Assembly: GCA_963620035.1 (NCBI GenBank)
Contig: CAVEXN010000001.1
Location: forward strand, 71,971-135,970
Direction of reading: 5' to 3'
Length of the DNA: 64,000 nucleotides
DNA from: F23-D06 sp963620035
GTDB taxonomy: Bacteria > Bacteroidota > Bacteroidia > Bacteroidales > WCHB1-69
A program made the translations under genes and the position numbers. The notes under the pieces are model-generated. The model saw only the letters and a list, made by a program, of their open reading frames with translations, was not told the DNA's origin and did not search any database. Numbering within the stretch: position 1 is the first letter of the stretch; every line of letters starts with the position of its first letter. Of this stretch, positions 50,616 through 59,248 are shown one piece after another.

Positions 50616-52112
50616 ATGAAGAAGAAATGGTGTCTTGTGGCAGGACTTTTTTTATGCGTTGTGCTCGGATCTGCACAAGACACGCTGACACGCAAGTATA
50701 AAGTTTACTATTACCCCTCCGGCATTAAGTCAAGTGAGGGGTTTTTAATAGACGGCAAGCCCGACGGGTGGTGGAAGTCGTACGACGAGAAAGGGAATCT
50801 GATTTCCGAGGGCAACCGGAAGGATTTTCTGCTCGACAGCCTTTGGACGTTCTATGCAGACGGACACAAAAGCCTTACCATATATTATAAGGCAGGCAAG
50901 AAAAACGGCTTCCAAACCCAATATGCCATTGACGAGTTCACGGTTTCCAACTGGCTGAACGATACGATTTCCGGCATCGTCACTACTTACGACACGGCAG
51001 GATGGATAAAGAAATGTGTTCCCTATTTGGACGGAAAACCGCATGGCCTCGCCAAGGAAATTGACGTTTCTGGGCTGGTGACGGCCGTGACGCCCTATTG
51101 GCACGGCATTGCCGGCAGACGAGAACGCATAAACCGCACCGATGCGTCTGGAGCAAAACAAGGCGGCTGGAAATATTTCTGGAACAATGGCAATCTCCGG
51201 CTCGAGGGTTCCTACTTGAATGGCAAGCGGCATGGTTTTTTCAAGTATTATGATGAGAACGGCGCTTTCCTTCATGTTGAAAAATACGACCACGACCAAC
51301 TCGTCAAGGATGCTGCCGAGACTAAGAAAGTGGAACTGCACACGGCTTACCATACAAACGGGAAGCCCTCAATTGTAGCTTCCTATTACAATGGGAGGCA
51401 AGACGGCATACGACGTGAGTTCGATACCGCCGGCAATGTCGTGAAAGGCTATCTTTTTGAGGATGGTTGGCTGCGCTATGAGGGCATTACTGACTTCAAC
51501 GGATTACGGCAAGGACTATGGAAAGAGTATTACCAAACGGGCGAACTTCGCTCTAAAGGGAAATACAAAAATTCGAATCCCATAGGTGAATGGAAGTTCT
51601 ATTTCCAGGACATGACCATCGAAATTGTTGGCATCTATGGCAGGAAAGGTCGCAAGCAGGGCGAATGGATATGGTTCTACCCCGGCGGCGACACAATGAC
51701 TGTGGCAAACTACGACGAGGGTGAACTGGACGGACGTTTTGTTGAATATGACGAAAACGGCATGGCGCTAACAGAGGGATATTATGTGGCAGGACTGGAA
51801 GAGGGTCTTTGGGTGTACCGCAATGGCAATGCCGAAGAAAAAGGAAAATATGATGGCGGCAAGCAGGACGGCGTCTGGAAAACAGTGCTCGACAACGGAA
51901 AAACCATTATGGAAATATCATACCGCGACGGTCTCCGGCATGGACGATACACGGCATATTGGGAAAACGGCCGGGTGAAAAAGACCGGAAAATATGTTGA
52001 CGGGCTTCAGGACGGCGTCTGGATGCAGTATGATGAGGAGGGAGTTTTATTTCTAACTACATTATTTCAAGATGGTAAAGAAATCAAATGGAACAACTAC
52101 ACAATAAAATGA
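50616..52112 (+). CDS. Exported MORN/YwqK-type repeat protein
   Basis: The 498-residue protein has a signal peptide (residues 1-21, ending GSAQDT). The remainder is many YwqK/MORN-like repeats of about 23 residues with the pattern YY-x-G-x-x-x-x-G-x-x-x-x-G-x-x-x-G-x-W-x-x-Y. Examples are NGLRQGLWKEYYQTGELRSK, DGVWKTVLDNGKTIMEISYR and DGVWMQYDEEGVLF. Such repeats form beta-hairpin arrays, and YwqK-type proteins are often annotated as antitoxins, but the export signal argues against that here. It follows a lipoprotein gene by 9 bp. The role is unknown; surface binding is plausible. Confidence 0.8.
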   Translation: MKKKWCLVAGLFLCVVLGSAQDTLTRKYKVYYYPSGIKSSEGFLIDGKPDGWWKSYDEKGNLISEGNRKDFLLDSLWTFYADGHKSLTIYYKAGKKNGFQTQYAIDEFTVSNWLNDTISGIVTTYDTAGWIKKCVPYLDGKPHGLAKEIDVSGLVTAVTPYWHGIAGRRERINRTDASGAKQGGWKYFWNNGNLRLEGSYLNGKRHGFFKYYDENGAFLHVEKYDHDQLVKDAAETKKVELHTAYHTNGKPSIVASYYNGRQDGIRREFDTAGNVVKGYLFEDGWLRYEGITDFNGLRQGLWKEYYQTGELRSKGKYKNSNPIGEWKFYFQDMTIEIVGIYGRKGRKQGEWIWFYPGGDTMTVANYDEGELDGRFVEYDENGMALTEGYYVAGLEEGLWVYRNGNAEEKGKYDGGKQDGVWKTVLDNGKTIMEISYRDGLRHGRYTAYWENGRVKKTGKYVDGLQDGVWMQYDEEGVLFLTTLFQDGKEIKWNNYTIK

Positions 52113-52237
52113 CCTTATTTAAGTTGTACCCATTAAACTTTTCAAAAGGCATGTCATCTTTGAAAAGTTCTGTCTGAACGCTATTCCGGTTCTGAACGTT
52201 TTTGCCGGTTATTAATCTGTTAACGAAAATAACTCTT

Positions 52238-53842
52238 ATGGGACATAGAATCTGTATTGTACTTTTGACTATTCTGTTGTGCGCAATGAATATCCTGGAT
52301 GCACAGCCTATGGCAGGAAACGCAGAAAACCATGACAATACAGGCACTACAGTTGCCGAAAGCGCTACCGATATATTCACCCGGGATGAAATCCGCATTA
52401 TGGATTCCATGCTCAATACTTGGTATGTGCGGAGCGAGGTCGCCAAAAAAGAGTCTGTTCTTTCAAAACTCAAAGATGACACTACCTTATATGATAACAA
52501 TGATACTCTGATTTTCAAGCGATTGTCTCAGATTGTCACGGCGGTGCCTTTGGCGTATAATAGCCGCGTGAAACGCTTCATTGAACTCTATGCCGTGCAA
52601 CGGCAGCGTTCGTCCGCTGTTATCTTGGGTCTTGCCCAATATTATTATCCTTGGATGCGCGAGATTTTTGACAAATATGATGTGCCCGAAGATTTGATAT
52701 ACATCACAATCATAGAATCGGCACTGAACCCGCTGGCGGTGTCGCCTGCCGGCGCTACTGGCATTTGGCAGTTCATGTACAATACCGGAAAGATTTATGG
52801 GCTTACGACCAACACATTTGTTGACGACCGGCGAGACCCTTATAAGGCGACTGATGCGGCTGCCCGCCATTTACGCGACCTGTACAACATTTTCAATGAC
52901 TGGGGGTTGGCTATTTCCGCCTATAATTGCGGAGCCGGCAATGTGCGTAAGGCCATCCAGCGATCCGGCGGAAAAACTGATTTTTGGGGAGTCTCTGACT
53001 ATCTGCCCCGCGAAACGCAGAATTATTTCCCGGCTTTCATTGGAGCCTTGTATATGATGACTTATCATAACCTTTACGGCATTTCGCCAGCCAATCTTTC
53101 TATCCCTACTGACGTTGACACGGTGATGGTCAGCAAGGAACTTCATTTCGGACAGATTTCTGAAGTGCTCGGAATCAGTCGCGAGGAGATAAAGTCGCTG
53201 AATCCGCAATACAAAAAAGAGATTATCCCGGCATTTAACAATAAAACCTGCCCGTTAAGGTTGCGTTCAAGTGACATCATCAGGTTTATTGACTTACAAG
53301 ATTCCATCACCAAGTACAAGCACGACGATTATTTCAACACGACACGCGACTTGAACAAAGAAGTGTTGACCACGAACGAAAACGGAGACCTTGTAAAGAA
53401 GACGCCCAACAAATACCACACCGTACGCAAGGGCGAAACGGTTGCTTCCATTGCACGCAAATATGGAATCACTGTCAGTAAACTCAAGTCACTGAATCGT
53501 TTGCGCAGCAACTACCTTAAAGTCGGGCAACGGCTTTTGGTAAAGAAAGGGACAACCGTTATAGTGAAGCCTGCTACGGTGCCCATTGACAGCACCGCCG
53601 TGGCAGTTGCCGACTCTTCAGCTTTGGCGGTTTCATCCGAGTCTATTGTAGCCAGCAATGTTGACACCGCAGCTGTGCAACCTGTTGCCGACAAGGTACA
53701 CATCGTGAAAAAGGGACAGACGCTTTCCTCCATTGCCCACATCTATGGAACAACGGCGGCGGCGTTGGCTTCTTATAACCATATCTCCAACATCAATTCC
53801 ATACAAATCGGTCAGAAGATAAAAATTCCGGCCCGTAGATAA
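52238..53842 (+). CDS. Lytic transglycosylase with two LysM domains (MltD-like)
   Basis: The 534-residue protein from the ATG at 52238 has a signal peptide (hydrophobic residues 5-17). The SLT domain has the catalytic Glu in ITIIESALNPLAVSPAGATG, then GIWQFMYNTGKIYGL and ISAYNCGAGNVRKAIQ. Two LysM domains follow: YHTVRKGETVASIARKYGIT and HIVKKGQTLSSIAHIYGTTA, separated by an Ala/Val/Ser-rich linker. It cuts peptidoglycan glycan strands, leaving anhydro ends. It is anchored by LysM binding and has the usual layout of MltD without a lipobox. A bidirectional terminator follows. Confidence 0.93.
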   Translation: MGHRICIVLLTILLCAMNILDAQPMAGNAENHDNTGTTVAESATDIFTRDEIRIMDSMLNTWYVRSEVAKKESVLSKLKDDTTLYDNNDTLIFKRLSQIVTAVPLAYNSRVKRFIELYAVQRQRSSAVILGLAQYYYPWMREIFDKYDVPEDLIYITIIESALNPLAVSPAGATGIWQFMYNTGKIYGLTTNTFVDDRRDPYKATDAAARHLRDLYNIFNDWGLAISAYNCGAGNVRKAIQRSGGKTDFWGVSDYLPRETQNYFPAFIGALYMMTYHNLYGISPANLSIPTDVDTVMVSKELHFGQISEVLGISREEIKSLNPQYKKEIIPAFNNKTCPLRLRSSDIIRFIDLQDSITKYKHDDYFNTTRDLNKEVLTTNENGDLVKKTPNKYHTVRKGETVASIARKYGITVSKLKSLNRLRSNYLKVGQRLLVKKGTTVIVKPATVPIDSTAVAVADSSALAVSSESIVASNVDTAAVQPVADKVHIVKKGQTLSSIAHIYGTTAAALASYNHISNINSIQIGQKIKIPARR

Positions 53843-53896
53843 TCAAAAAGCCAGTCTTTAGATTTGGGATTTGTTGCCGGACGGTTCAGAAAGAAC

Positions 53897-53936
53897 AAAA
53901 AAAGTGGGATAGCATCAGGCTATTCCACTTTTTTTT
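53897..53936. terminator. Bidirectional terminator between the MltD-like gene and the hydrogenase operon
   Basis: An A7 run and GTGGGATAGC (to 53913) pair with GCTATTCCAC and a T run (53919-53936) around ATCAG, one G-T pair. It has A before and T after, so it can stop transcription from both sides of this convergent junction. Confidence 0.8.
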
Positions 53937-53958
53937 GAGAATGGAGAATATACAGAAG

Positions 53959-54450
53959 TTATTCTGCGTTTCTGTATTCATTAACGATTTCCTTGACGTT
54001 GGCGGAGGCCAGGCGTCCGAACACCTTGCCGTCAACCAATGCTACCGGGGCGAGGCCGCATGCGCCCACACAGCGCAAAGATGTGAGGGAGAAGATGCCG
54101 GTTGCATCTGTTTCGCCGACTTCAATTTTCAGTTCTTTCTTGAAAGCGTCCAGAACCTTTTCGGCGCCGCGCACGTAGCATGCCGTACCCATACAAACGG
54201 ATACGGGGTATTTTCCTTTCGGAGACATCGTAAAGAATGAGTAGAAAGAAACTACGCCGTAAACCCTTGCCGTAGGAATGTGGAGTTGTTCGGCGATCAG
54301 TTCCTGCGCCTCTGCGGGAAGGTACCCAAGATAATCCTGCGTCTGGTGCAATACGTTAATCAGTTCGCCAGCATCATTATTGAAACTCTTGCAGATTTCA
54401 ATAATCTTGTCGCTGACCTCTTTTTTCATTTTGATTATGATCTTATCCAT
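53959..54450 (-). CDS. NuoE-like [2Fe-2S] subunit of the [FeFe]-hydrogenase complex (HydC-type)
   Basis: The 163-residue thioredoxin-like ferredoxin has VSVCMGTACYVRGAEKVLDA and SLRCVGACGLAPVALVDGK, giving the four [2Fe-2S] ligands C-x4-C and C-x3-C. The N-terminal helical bundle (TQDYLGYLPAEAQELIAEQL, YGVVSFYSFFTMSPKGK) is also typical of NuoE. It is the last gene of the operon, 24 bp after HydA. In trimeric electron-bifurcating hydrogenases the NuoE-type subunit links the flavin subunit to the complex. An ATG at 54429 is a possible alternative start. Confidence 0.92.
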   Translation of the reverse strand: MDKIIIKMKKEVSDKIIEICKSFNNDAGELINVLHQTQDYLGYLPAEAQELIAEQLHIPTARVYGVVSFYSFFTMSPKGKYPVSVCMGTACYVRGAEKVLDAFKKELKIEVGETDATGIFSLTSLRCVGACGLAPVALVDGKVFGRLASANVKEIVNEYRNAE

Positions 54451-54474
54451 TATTTTTGCTCTTTACTTGTGAAA

Positions 54475-56262
54475 TTACTTGCTTAAATCAACTTCTACCG
54501 TAGTTTGTCTATCGAAATAGTGCGTATGGAGGAGTTCGTGGGATTTGTGGCCGCAGGGCTCGCCCAGAAATTCCTTGTAGATGGTTTGAATAGACGGGTT
54601 CTCGTGAGATTTACGGATAGGCATGGATTTGTCGATGTCGTAGATGGCTTTCCAGCGGGCTTTGATCACTTCGTCGTTGCCGTGGTGAAGTGGCTGGCCG
54701 GCGCCGTCGATACAACCGCCGGGGCAAGCCATGATCTCGATGGCATGGTATTGGCATTTGCCGGCTTTGATGTCTTCCAACAATGTGCGGGCGTTGTGCA
54801 GACCATGGGCGATGCCGATGTTCAACTTGAGGCCGTCCACATCGATGGTGGCAGAACGAACGCCTTCCAGGCCGCGGAGTTCTTCAAAGTCGATGCGCGG
54901 AAGCGGTTTCTTTGTGATAACCTCGTATGCGGTACGAACTGCGGCCTCGATAACGCCACCCGTTGTGCCGAAGATGACACCGGCGCCGGTGGATTCGCCT
55001 AACGGACTGTCAAACGGCATTTCAGGAAGAGCGTTGAAGTCGATGTTGGCTTGTTTGATGAGGTGCGCCAACTCGCGGGTAGAGATGGAATAGTCCACGT
55101 CAGGATTTCCGTTTACCTTGAACTCGTCGCGGGAGCATTCGTACTTCTTGGCCAAGCAAGGCATCACGGAAACGCAGACCATCTTTTCGCGGCTGATGCC
55201 GATCTTGTCGGCGAAATAGGTCTTGGCGACAGCCCCGAACATCTGTTGGGGTGATTTTGCCGTAGAGGGAAGGTCTTTCAGTTCCGGGAACTGGTGCTCA
55301 AAGAAGTTTACCCATGCCGGGCAGCAGGAAGTGAGGATCGGAAGAGCCACGTCTTTGTCACCGTTGAGATATTTGGTGAGGCGGCCGATAAGTTCGGTGC
55401 CTTCTTCCATAATGGTCAAGTCGGCGCTCCAGTCGGTGTCGAACACATAGTCGAACCCGAGAGCTTTCAAGGCGGACACTAACTTGCCGGTGATGATAGA
55501 ACCCGGAGCCATGCCGAATTCCTCGCCGAGGGCGACTCTGACAGCGGGAGCCACTTGGACAACCGTCTTCTTGTCAGGATCCGTGATGGCGCGGATGACT
55601 TTCGGGGTATGGTCAACTTCGGTGAGGGCGCCAACCGGACATACGGCAACGCACTGGCCGCAGAACGTACATGGCGAGTGGTCGAGGTGCTGGTTGAATG
55701 CAGTGGAGACCACAGCGGGGAAACCGCGCTCGATGGCGGACAATGCGCCAACGGTCTGCATCTCGTTGCACATTGTTTCGCAGCGACGGCACATCACGCA
55801 CTTGTTCATGTCGCGGATGATGGAGGGAGACACCTCAATTTGGTAGGATGACTGCGCATGTCCCGGACCTGCGAAAGGATTGCTTCTGATCCCGAAACGG
55901 ATGGCCAAATTCTGCAGTTCGCAACTGCCGCTCTTGGCACACTGCAAGCAGTCAGCCGGGTGGTCGGAAAGAATCAGTTCGAGCACGGTTCTGCGTGCAT
56001 TGATGACGCGCATAGAGTTTGTCCTGACAACCATGTCAGGCATACATTCCGTGACGCAAGCCGGAGCCAGATTGCGGCGTCCGACTACTTCCACAACGCA
56101 AAGACGGCAACCGCCCGGTTTGTTGTGAATGCCTAAGTTGTTCACTTCAAAATGGCAAAGGGTCGGAATGTCTATGCCCATGCCTTTTGCGGCTTTAAGA
56201 ATAGTGGTACCTTTGGGTACTTCAACTTCTCTGTTATCTATTGTTAATTTTATCATGTCCAT
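54475..56262 (-). CDS. [FeFe]-hydrogenase catalytic subunit (HydA-type, multi-cluster)
   Basis: The 595-residue protein (ATG at 56262) starts with a [2Fe-2S] domain (Cys36, Cys52, Cys55, Cys69). His-Cys3 is HPADCLQCAKSGSCELQ (101-117), and two [4Fe-4S] clusters follow in CVMCRRCETMC (155-165) and CTFCGQCVAVC (198-208). The H-cluster motifs are TSCCPAW (311-317), MPCLAKK (367-373) and MACPGGCIDGAGQP (511-524). The usual L3 ending GGGQP has one Gly changed to Ala. Cys313/314 includes the proton-relay cysteine, so it should be catalytic. A short SSU-like tail follows (after about 545). It makes or uses H2 with NADH and ferredoxin, probably electron-bifurcating. Confidence 0.96.
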   Translation of the reverse strand: MDMIKLTIDNREVEVPKGTTILKAAKGMGIDIPTLCHFEVNNLGIHNKPGGCRLCVVEVVGRRNLAPACVTECMPDMVVRTNSMRVINARRTVLELILSDHPADCLQCAKSGSCELQNLAIRFGIRSNPFAGPGHAQSSYQIEVSPSIIRDMNKCVMCRRCETMCNEMQTVGALSAIERGFPAVVSTAFNQHLDHSPCTFCGQCVAVCPVGALTEVDHTPKVIRAITDPDKKTVVQVAPAVRVALGEEFGMAPGSIITGKLVSALKALGFDYVFDTDWSADLTIMEEGTELIGRLTKYLNGDKDVALPILTSCCPAWVNFFEHQFPELKDLPSTAKSPQQMFGAVAKTYFADKIGISREKMVCVSVMPCLAKKYECSRDEFKVNGNPDVDYSISTRELAHLIKQANIDFNALPEMPFDSPLGESTGAGVIFGTTGGVIEAAVRTAYEVITKKPLPRIDFEELRGLEGVRSATIDVDGLKLNIGIAHGLHNARTLLEDIKAGKCQYHAIEIMACPGGCIDGAGQPLHHGNDEVIKARWKAIYDIDKSMPIRKSHENPSIQTIYKEFLGEPCGHKSHELLHTHYFDRQTTVEVDLSK

Positions 56263-56276
56263 ATTAAACCCCTTTA

Positions 56277-58070
56277 CTATTTGATACAAATTGCATTAAA
56301 CTTACATTTTTCCATACATGCACCGCACTTGATACAGAGGTCTTGGTTGATCTCGTGCGGCATCTTTACTGTGCCGTTGATGGCACCTGCAGGGCAGTTT
56401 CTGGCGCAAGCCGTACAACCTTTGCACTTGTCCGCATCGATGACATATTTCTTGAGGGCACGGCATTGTCCGGCAGGACATTTCTTTTCTACGACGTGCG
56501 CCACGTATTCGTCCCAGAAATTGTCGATGGTGGAAAGTACAGGGTTCGGAGAGGTCTGTCCGAGTCCGCACAAGGCGGTGTCTTTGATGACCTTGCTGAG
56601 GTTCTTCAGTTGGTCGAGGTCTTCCATTGTGCCGTGGCCTTTGGTAATCTTTTCGAGGATTTCGCAGAGCCGTTTGTTGCCGATACGGCATGGGGAGCAT
56701 TTGCCGCAAGACTCCTCGACGGTGAAGTCGAGGTAGAATTTGGCGACGGATACCATACAGGAGGTCTCGTCCATGACAATCATACCGCCGGAGCCCATCA
56801 TAGAGCCGGCAGCGATGAGGTTGTCGTAATCGATGGGGGTGTCGAGGAATTTCTCGGTGAGGCAACCGCCGGAAGGTCCGCCGGTCTGAACGGCTTTGAA
56901 CTTCTTTCCGCCCTTGATGCCGCCGCCGATCTCGTAGATGACCTCGCGGAGGGTGATGCCCATAGGCACCTCGATAAGGCCGACGTTGTTGATCTGGCCT
57001 GCCAAAGCGAACACTTTCGTGCCTTTTGACTTCTCGGTGCCGATAGAGGAGAACCATTCCCAGCCTTTGTTGATGATGACCGGAATGTTGGCGTAAGTTT
57101 CAACGTTGTTCACGTTGGAGGGTTTTTTCATATAGCCTTCCACGGCCGGGAACGGCGGTTTGAAAGTAGGCTCGCCGCGTTTTCCTTCCATGGAGTGGAT
57201 AAGGGCGGTTTCCTCGCCGCAGACGAATGCACCTGCACCGTAGCGGAGTATGATGTCGAAGTCAAAGCCGGTGCCGAAGATGTTTTTGCCGAGCAAACCA
57301 TATTTGCGTGCCTGGTCGATGGCGATTTGCAGGCGGTGGATAGCCAGCGGGTATTCGGCGCGGATATAGACCAGACCGATCGTGGCACCGATGCAGAAGC
57401 CGCCGATAGCCATTGCCTCAATGATGGAGTGCGGGTCGCCCTCAAGAATCGAACGGTCCATAAATGCGCCAGGGTCGCCCTCGTCTGCGTTGCAGATGAT
57501 GTATTTCTGGTCGGCGCTGTTTTTGCGGCAGAGTTCCCATTTCAGACCGGTAGGGAAACCGGCGCCGCCACGTCCGCGCAGCCCCGATTTCTTGATAAGG
57601 TCGATGGTGGCGGCAGGGTCGTTCTGTTCCAACACGGATGCCAGAGCGTTGTAACCGTCGCGCGCAATGTATTCGTCTATGTTTTCGGGATCGATGAAGC
57701 CGCAGTTCCGGAGCGCGATTCGCATCTGTTTCTTGTAGAATCCCATATGCTTGGAGTCGGAAATGTGTTTCTTGTCTTCCGGATTCTCGTACAGCAGACG
57801 GTTTACTTTCCTTCCCTTGATGATGTGCTCGTCGATGATTTCACGGCAGTCTTCGGGTTTCACTTGTGTGTAGAAAGTATTGTCCGGCAAAATCTTGACG
57901 ATGGGGCCTTTCTCGCAGAATCCGAAGCAGCCCGTAGCAATGACTTGCACATCGTCGCTGAGGTTCTTTTCTGCCAGCAGGTTGATGAAATTCTCTTTTA
58001 TTTTCGGACTTTCCGAAGCCGTACATCCTGTACCGCCACAGAGCAAAATGTGGTATTTGTAGTTTGACAT
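56277..58070 (-). CDS. NuoF-like flavin/NADH-binding subunit of the [FeFe]-hydrogenase (HydB-type)
   Basis: The 597-residue protein has an N-terminal [2Fe-2S] thioredoxin-like domain (CGGTGCTASE, CFGFCEKGP). The FMN/NADH domain contains GRGGAGFPTGLKWELCRK, YIICNADEGDPGAFMDRSIL and YGAGAFVCGEETALIHSMEG. The SLBB region is near 360-440, and the N3-like [4Fe-4S] site is ESCGKCSPCRIGNKRLCEIL. It ends with a two-cluster ferredoxin domain: CKGCTACARNCPAGAI and CIKCGACMEKCKFNAI. It oxidises or reduces NAD(H) and is the likely site of electron bifurcation. It lies 16 bp after the small ferredoxin gene and 14 bp before HydA. Confidence 0.95.
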   Translation of the reverse strand: MSNYKYHILLCGGTGCTASESPKIKENFINLLAEKNLSDDVQVIATGCFGFCEKGPIVKILPDNTFYTQVKPEDCREIIDEHIIKGRKVNRLLYENPEDKKHISDSKHMGFYKKQMRIALRNCGFIDPENIDEYIARDGYNALASVLEQNDPAATIDLIKKSGLRGRGGAGFPTGLKWELCRKNSADQKYIICNADEGDPGAFMDRSILEGDPHSIIEAMAIGGFCIGATIGLVYIRAEYPLAIHRLQIAIDQARKYGLLGKNIFGTGFDFDIILRYGAGAFVCGEETALIHSMEGKRGEPTFKPPFPAVEGYMKKPSNVNNVETYANIPVIINKGWEWFSSIGTEKSKGTKVFALAGQINNVGLIEVPMGITLREVIYEIGGGIKGGKKFKAVQTGGPSGGCLTEKFLDTPIDYDNLIAAGSMMGSGGMIVMDETSCMVSVAKFYLDFTVEESCGKCSPCRIGNKRLCEILEKITKGHGTMEDLDQLKNLSKVIKDTALCGLGQTSPNPVLSTIDNFWDEYVAHVVEKKCPAGQCRALKKYVIDADKCKGCTACARNCPAGAINGTVKMPHEINQDLCIKCGACMEKCKFNAICIK

Positions 58071-58086
58071 TGGCTACCTCCTTGGA

Positions 58087-58485
58087 TTATTTGTTGTCGA
58101 TTTGTTCGTAATTGACCGGAATGACACCCTCCAGGATTTCACCCTGCATGATGTATTTTGTTACTAATTCCTGTCCTTTTTTCGTGTCAACATGACCGTA
58201 AACGATAGGGTCCTGGCCGGGCTTCTTGACCTCTACGGTCGGTTCGGCGTAACAATATCCCATACAGCCGGTTTGGGTGACCACAGCCTTGATGTCGTTC
58301 TGCTTGCATGCTTCGATGATCGCTTCCATCGTCTGCTTGGCGCCGGAAGCAATGCCGCAAGTGGCCATGGCAACCTTGATTTGGACCAAGTTTTCGACGT
58401 TGTCACCTTCTTCGCGCAACTCAATCTTGGACTGCAGATCCTCTCTTCTCTTCTTGAGGTCTGCCAATGATTTGATTTTCTCCAT
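58087..58485 (-). CDS. (2Fe-2S) ferredoxin-like accessory protein of the hydrogenase operon
   Basis: The 132-residue protein has a helical N-terminus (residues 1-30) and a thioredoxin-like ferredoxin fold: VAMATCGIASGAKQTMEAI (Cys43), QTGCMGYCYAEPTVEVKKPG (Cys74, Cys78). The position where the second ligand of C-x4-C would lie is glycine, so only three classic ligands are visible. Related small proteins are often the first gene of hydABC-type operons. Its exact role is unknown; it may take part in assembly or electron transfer. It is 16 bp before HydB. It is preceded by a minus-strand -7 element at 58587-58580. Confidence 0.88.
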   Translation of the reverse strand: MEKIKSLADLKKRREDLQSKIELREEGDNVENLVQIKVAMATCGIASGAKQTMEAIIEACKQNDIKAVVTQTGCMGYCYAEPTVEVKKPGQDPIVYGHVDTKKGQELVTKYIMQGEILEGVIPVNYEQIDNK

Positions 58486-58579
58486 GTAAATGAAAGTTTT
58501 TAAGTTGTTGAATTAAAGTATTATATTATGTATATTTGTTCGTTTTTCCCTTGAAAAATGATTTGTTTAAAAAGCGTAG

Positions 58580-58587
58580 CAAATGTA
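58580..58587 (-). promoter_or_regulatory. -7 element TACATTTG of the hydrogenase operon promoter
   Basis: Minus-strand TACATTTG at 58587-58580, 95 bases before the first ATG. This longer leader differs from the short leaders elsewhere and could hold a control site, but no dyad was recognised in it. The rest of the 252-base gap to 58738 holds the gtrA promoter and nothing else noted. Confidence 0.55.
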
Positions 58588-58714
58588 GCATATTTTTCAA
58601 TACAAAGAACGGCTGATATTTATTTGTTCGGGTCTGCGTCTTTTTTGTCCCCCACCAGAAAGCGGCTGCTCATTTTTGGACTTGTCAATAAAAAAGTAGA
58701 TGGCACATTTTTCG

Positions 58715-58722
58715 TACTTTTG
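58715..58722 (+). promoter_or_regulatory. -7 element TACTTTTG of the GtrA gene promoter
   Basis: TACTTTTG at 58715-58722, only 15 bases before the ATG at 58738, so the transcript is nearly leaderless. Confidence 0.6.
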
Positions 58723-58737
58723 CATTTTTTTTAACCG

Positions 58738-59235
58738 ATGGGGAAGATTAGGCCATTTCTTGATCAGGTGTTCTCGATGCAGTTCATTCGTTTCGTGCCG
58801 GTCGCTATGCTGAACACGGCAGTGGGATGGGGTGTTTTCGCCTTGTTGAGGTTTCTTTTCGGGATGGTGCCGGGTATCGACCCGCTCTTTTTCGCCAACT
58901 TCTTCGGCACGGTATTCAGCGTTCTTTTCAATTTCAAGACATACGGCACGCTGGTGTTCAGGAACAAGAGCAAAAAACTGATTTTCAAGTTCTTGTTGTC
59001 CTATACGGTCACTTTTTTCATCAATTATTTCAGCATACGTATTTTCAAGGATTATTTGGACATCAACAATTACATTGCCGCTGCGGTCGTGGCGATACCG
59101 GTTGGCCTGCTCAATTACCTGCTGAACAAGTTCTTCGTTTTCTCGAAGAACACTAAACGTCTGCTTTGGGCACTTATTTACCTTGTGCTGATGGTTGAAC
59201 TGCTTGCTTTTACGGTTTTGAAAGTCTGTTGTTGA
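58738..59235 (+). CDS. GtrA family membrane protein
   Basis: The 165-residue protein has four membrane helices (about residues 15-38, 46-66, 78-98, 110-130) and a hydrophobic end. The family pattern includes FIRFVPVAMLNTAVGWGVFA and YIAAAVVAIPVGLLNYLLNKFFVF, where NKFFVF matches the conserved C-terminal x-N-F-x-x-x-(K/R)-x-x-V-F. GtrA-like proteins are thought to help move polyprenyl-phosphate-linked sugars across the membrane. Its partner glycosyltransferase is not adjacent. It converges on ispE with 13 bp between stops. Confidence 0.9.
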   Translation: MGKIRPFLDQVFSMQFIRFVPVAMLNTAVGWGVFALLRFLFGMVPGIDPLFFANFFGTVFSVLFNFKTYGTLVFRNKSKKLIFKFLLSYTVTFFINYFSIRIFKDYLDINNYIAAAVVAIPVGLLNYLLNKFFVFSKNTKRLLWALIYLVLMVELLAFTVLKVCC

Positions 59236-59248
59236 TGCAGTTTGCGGT

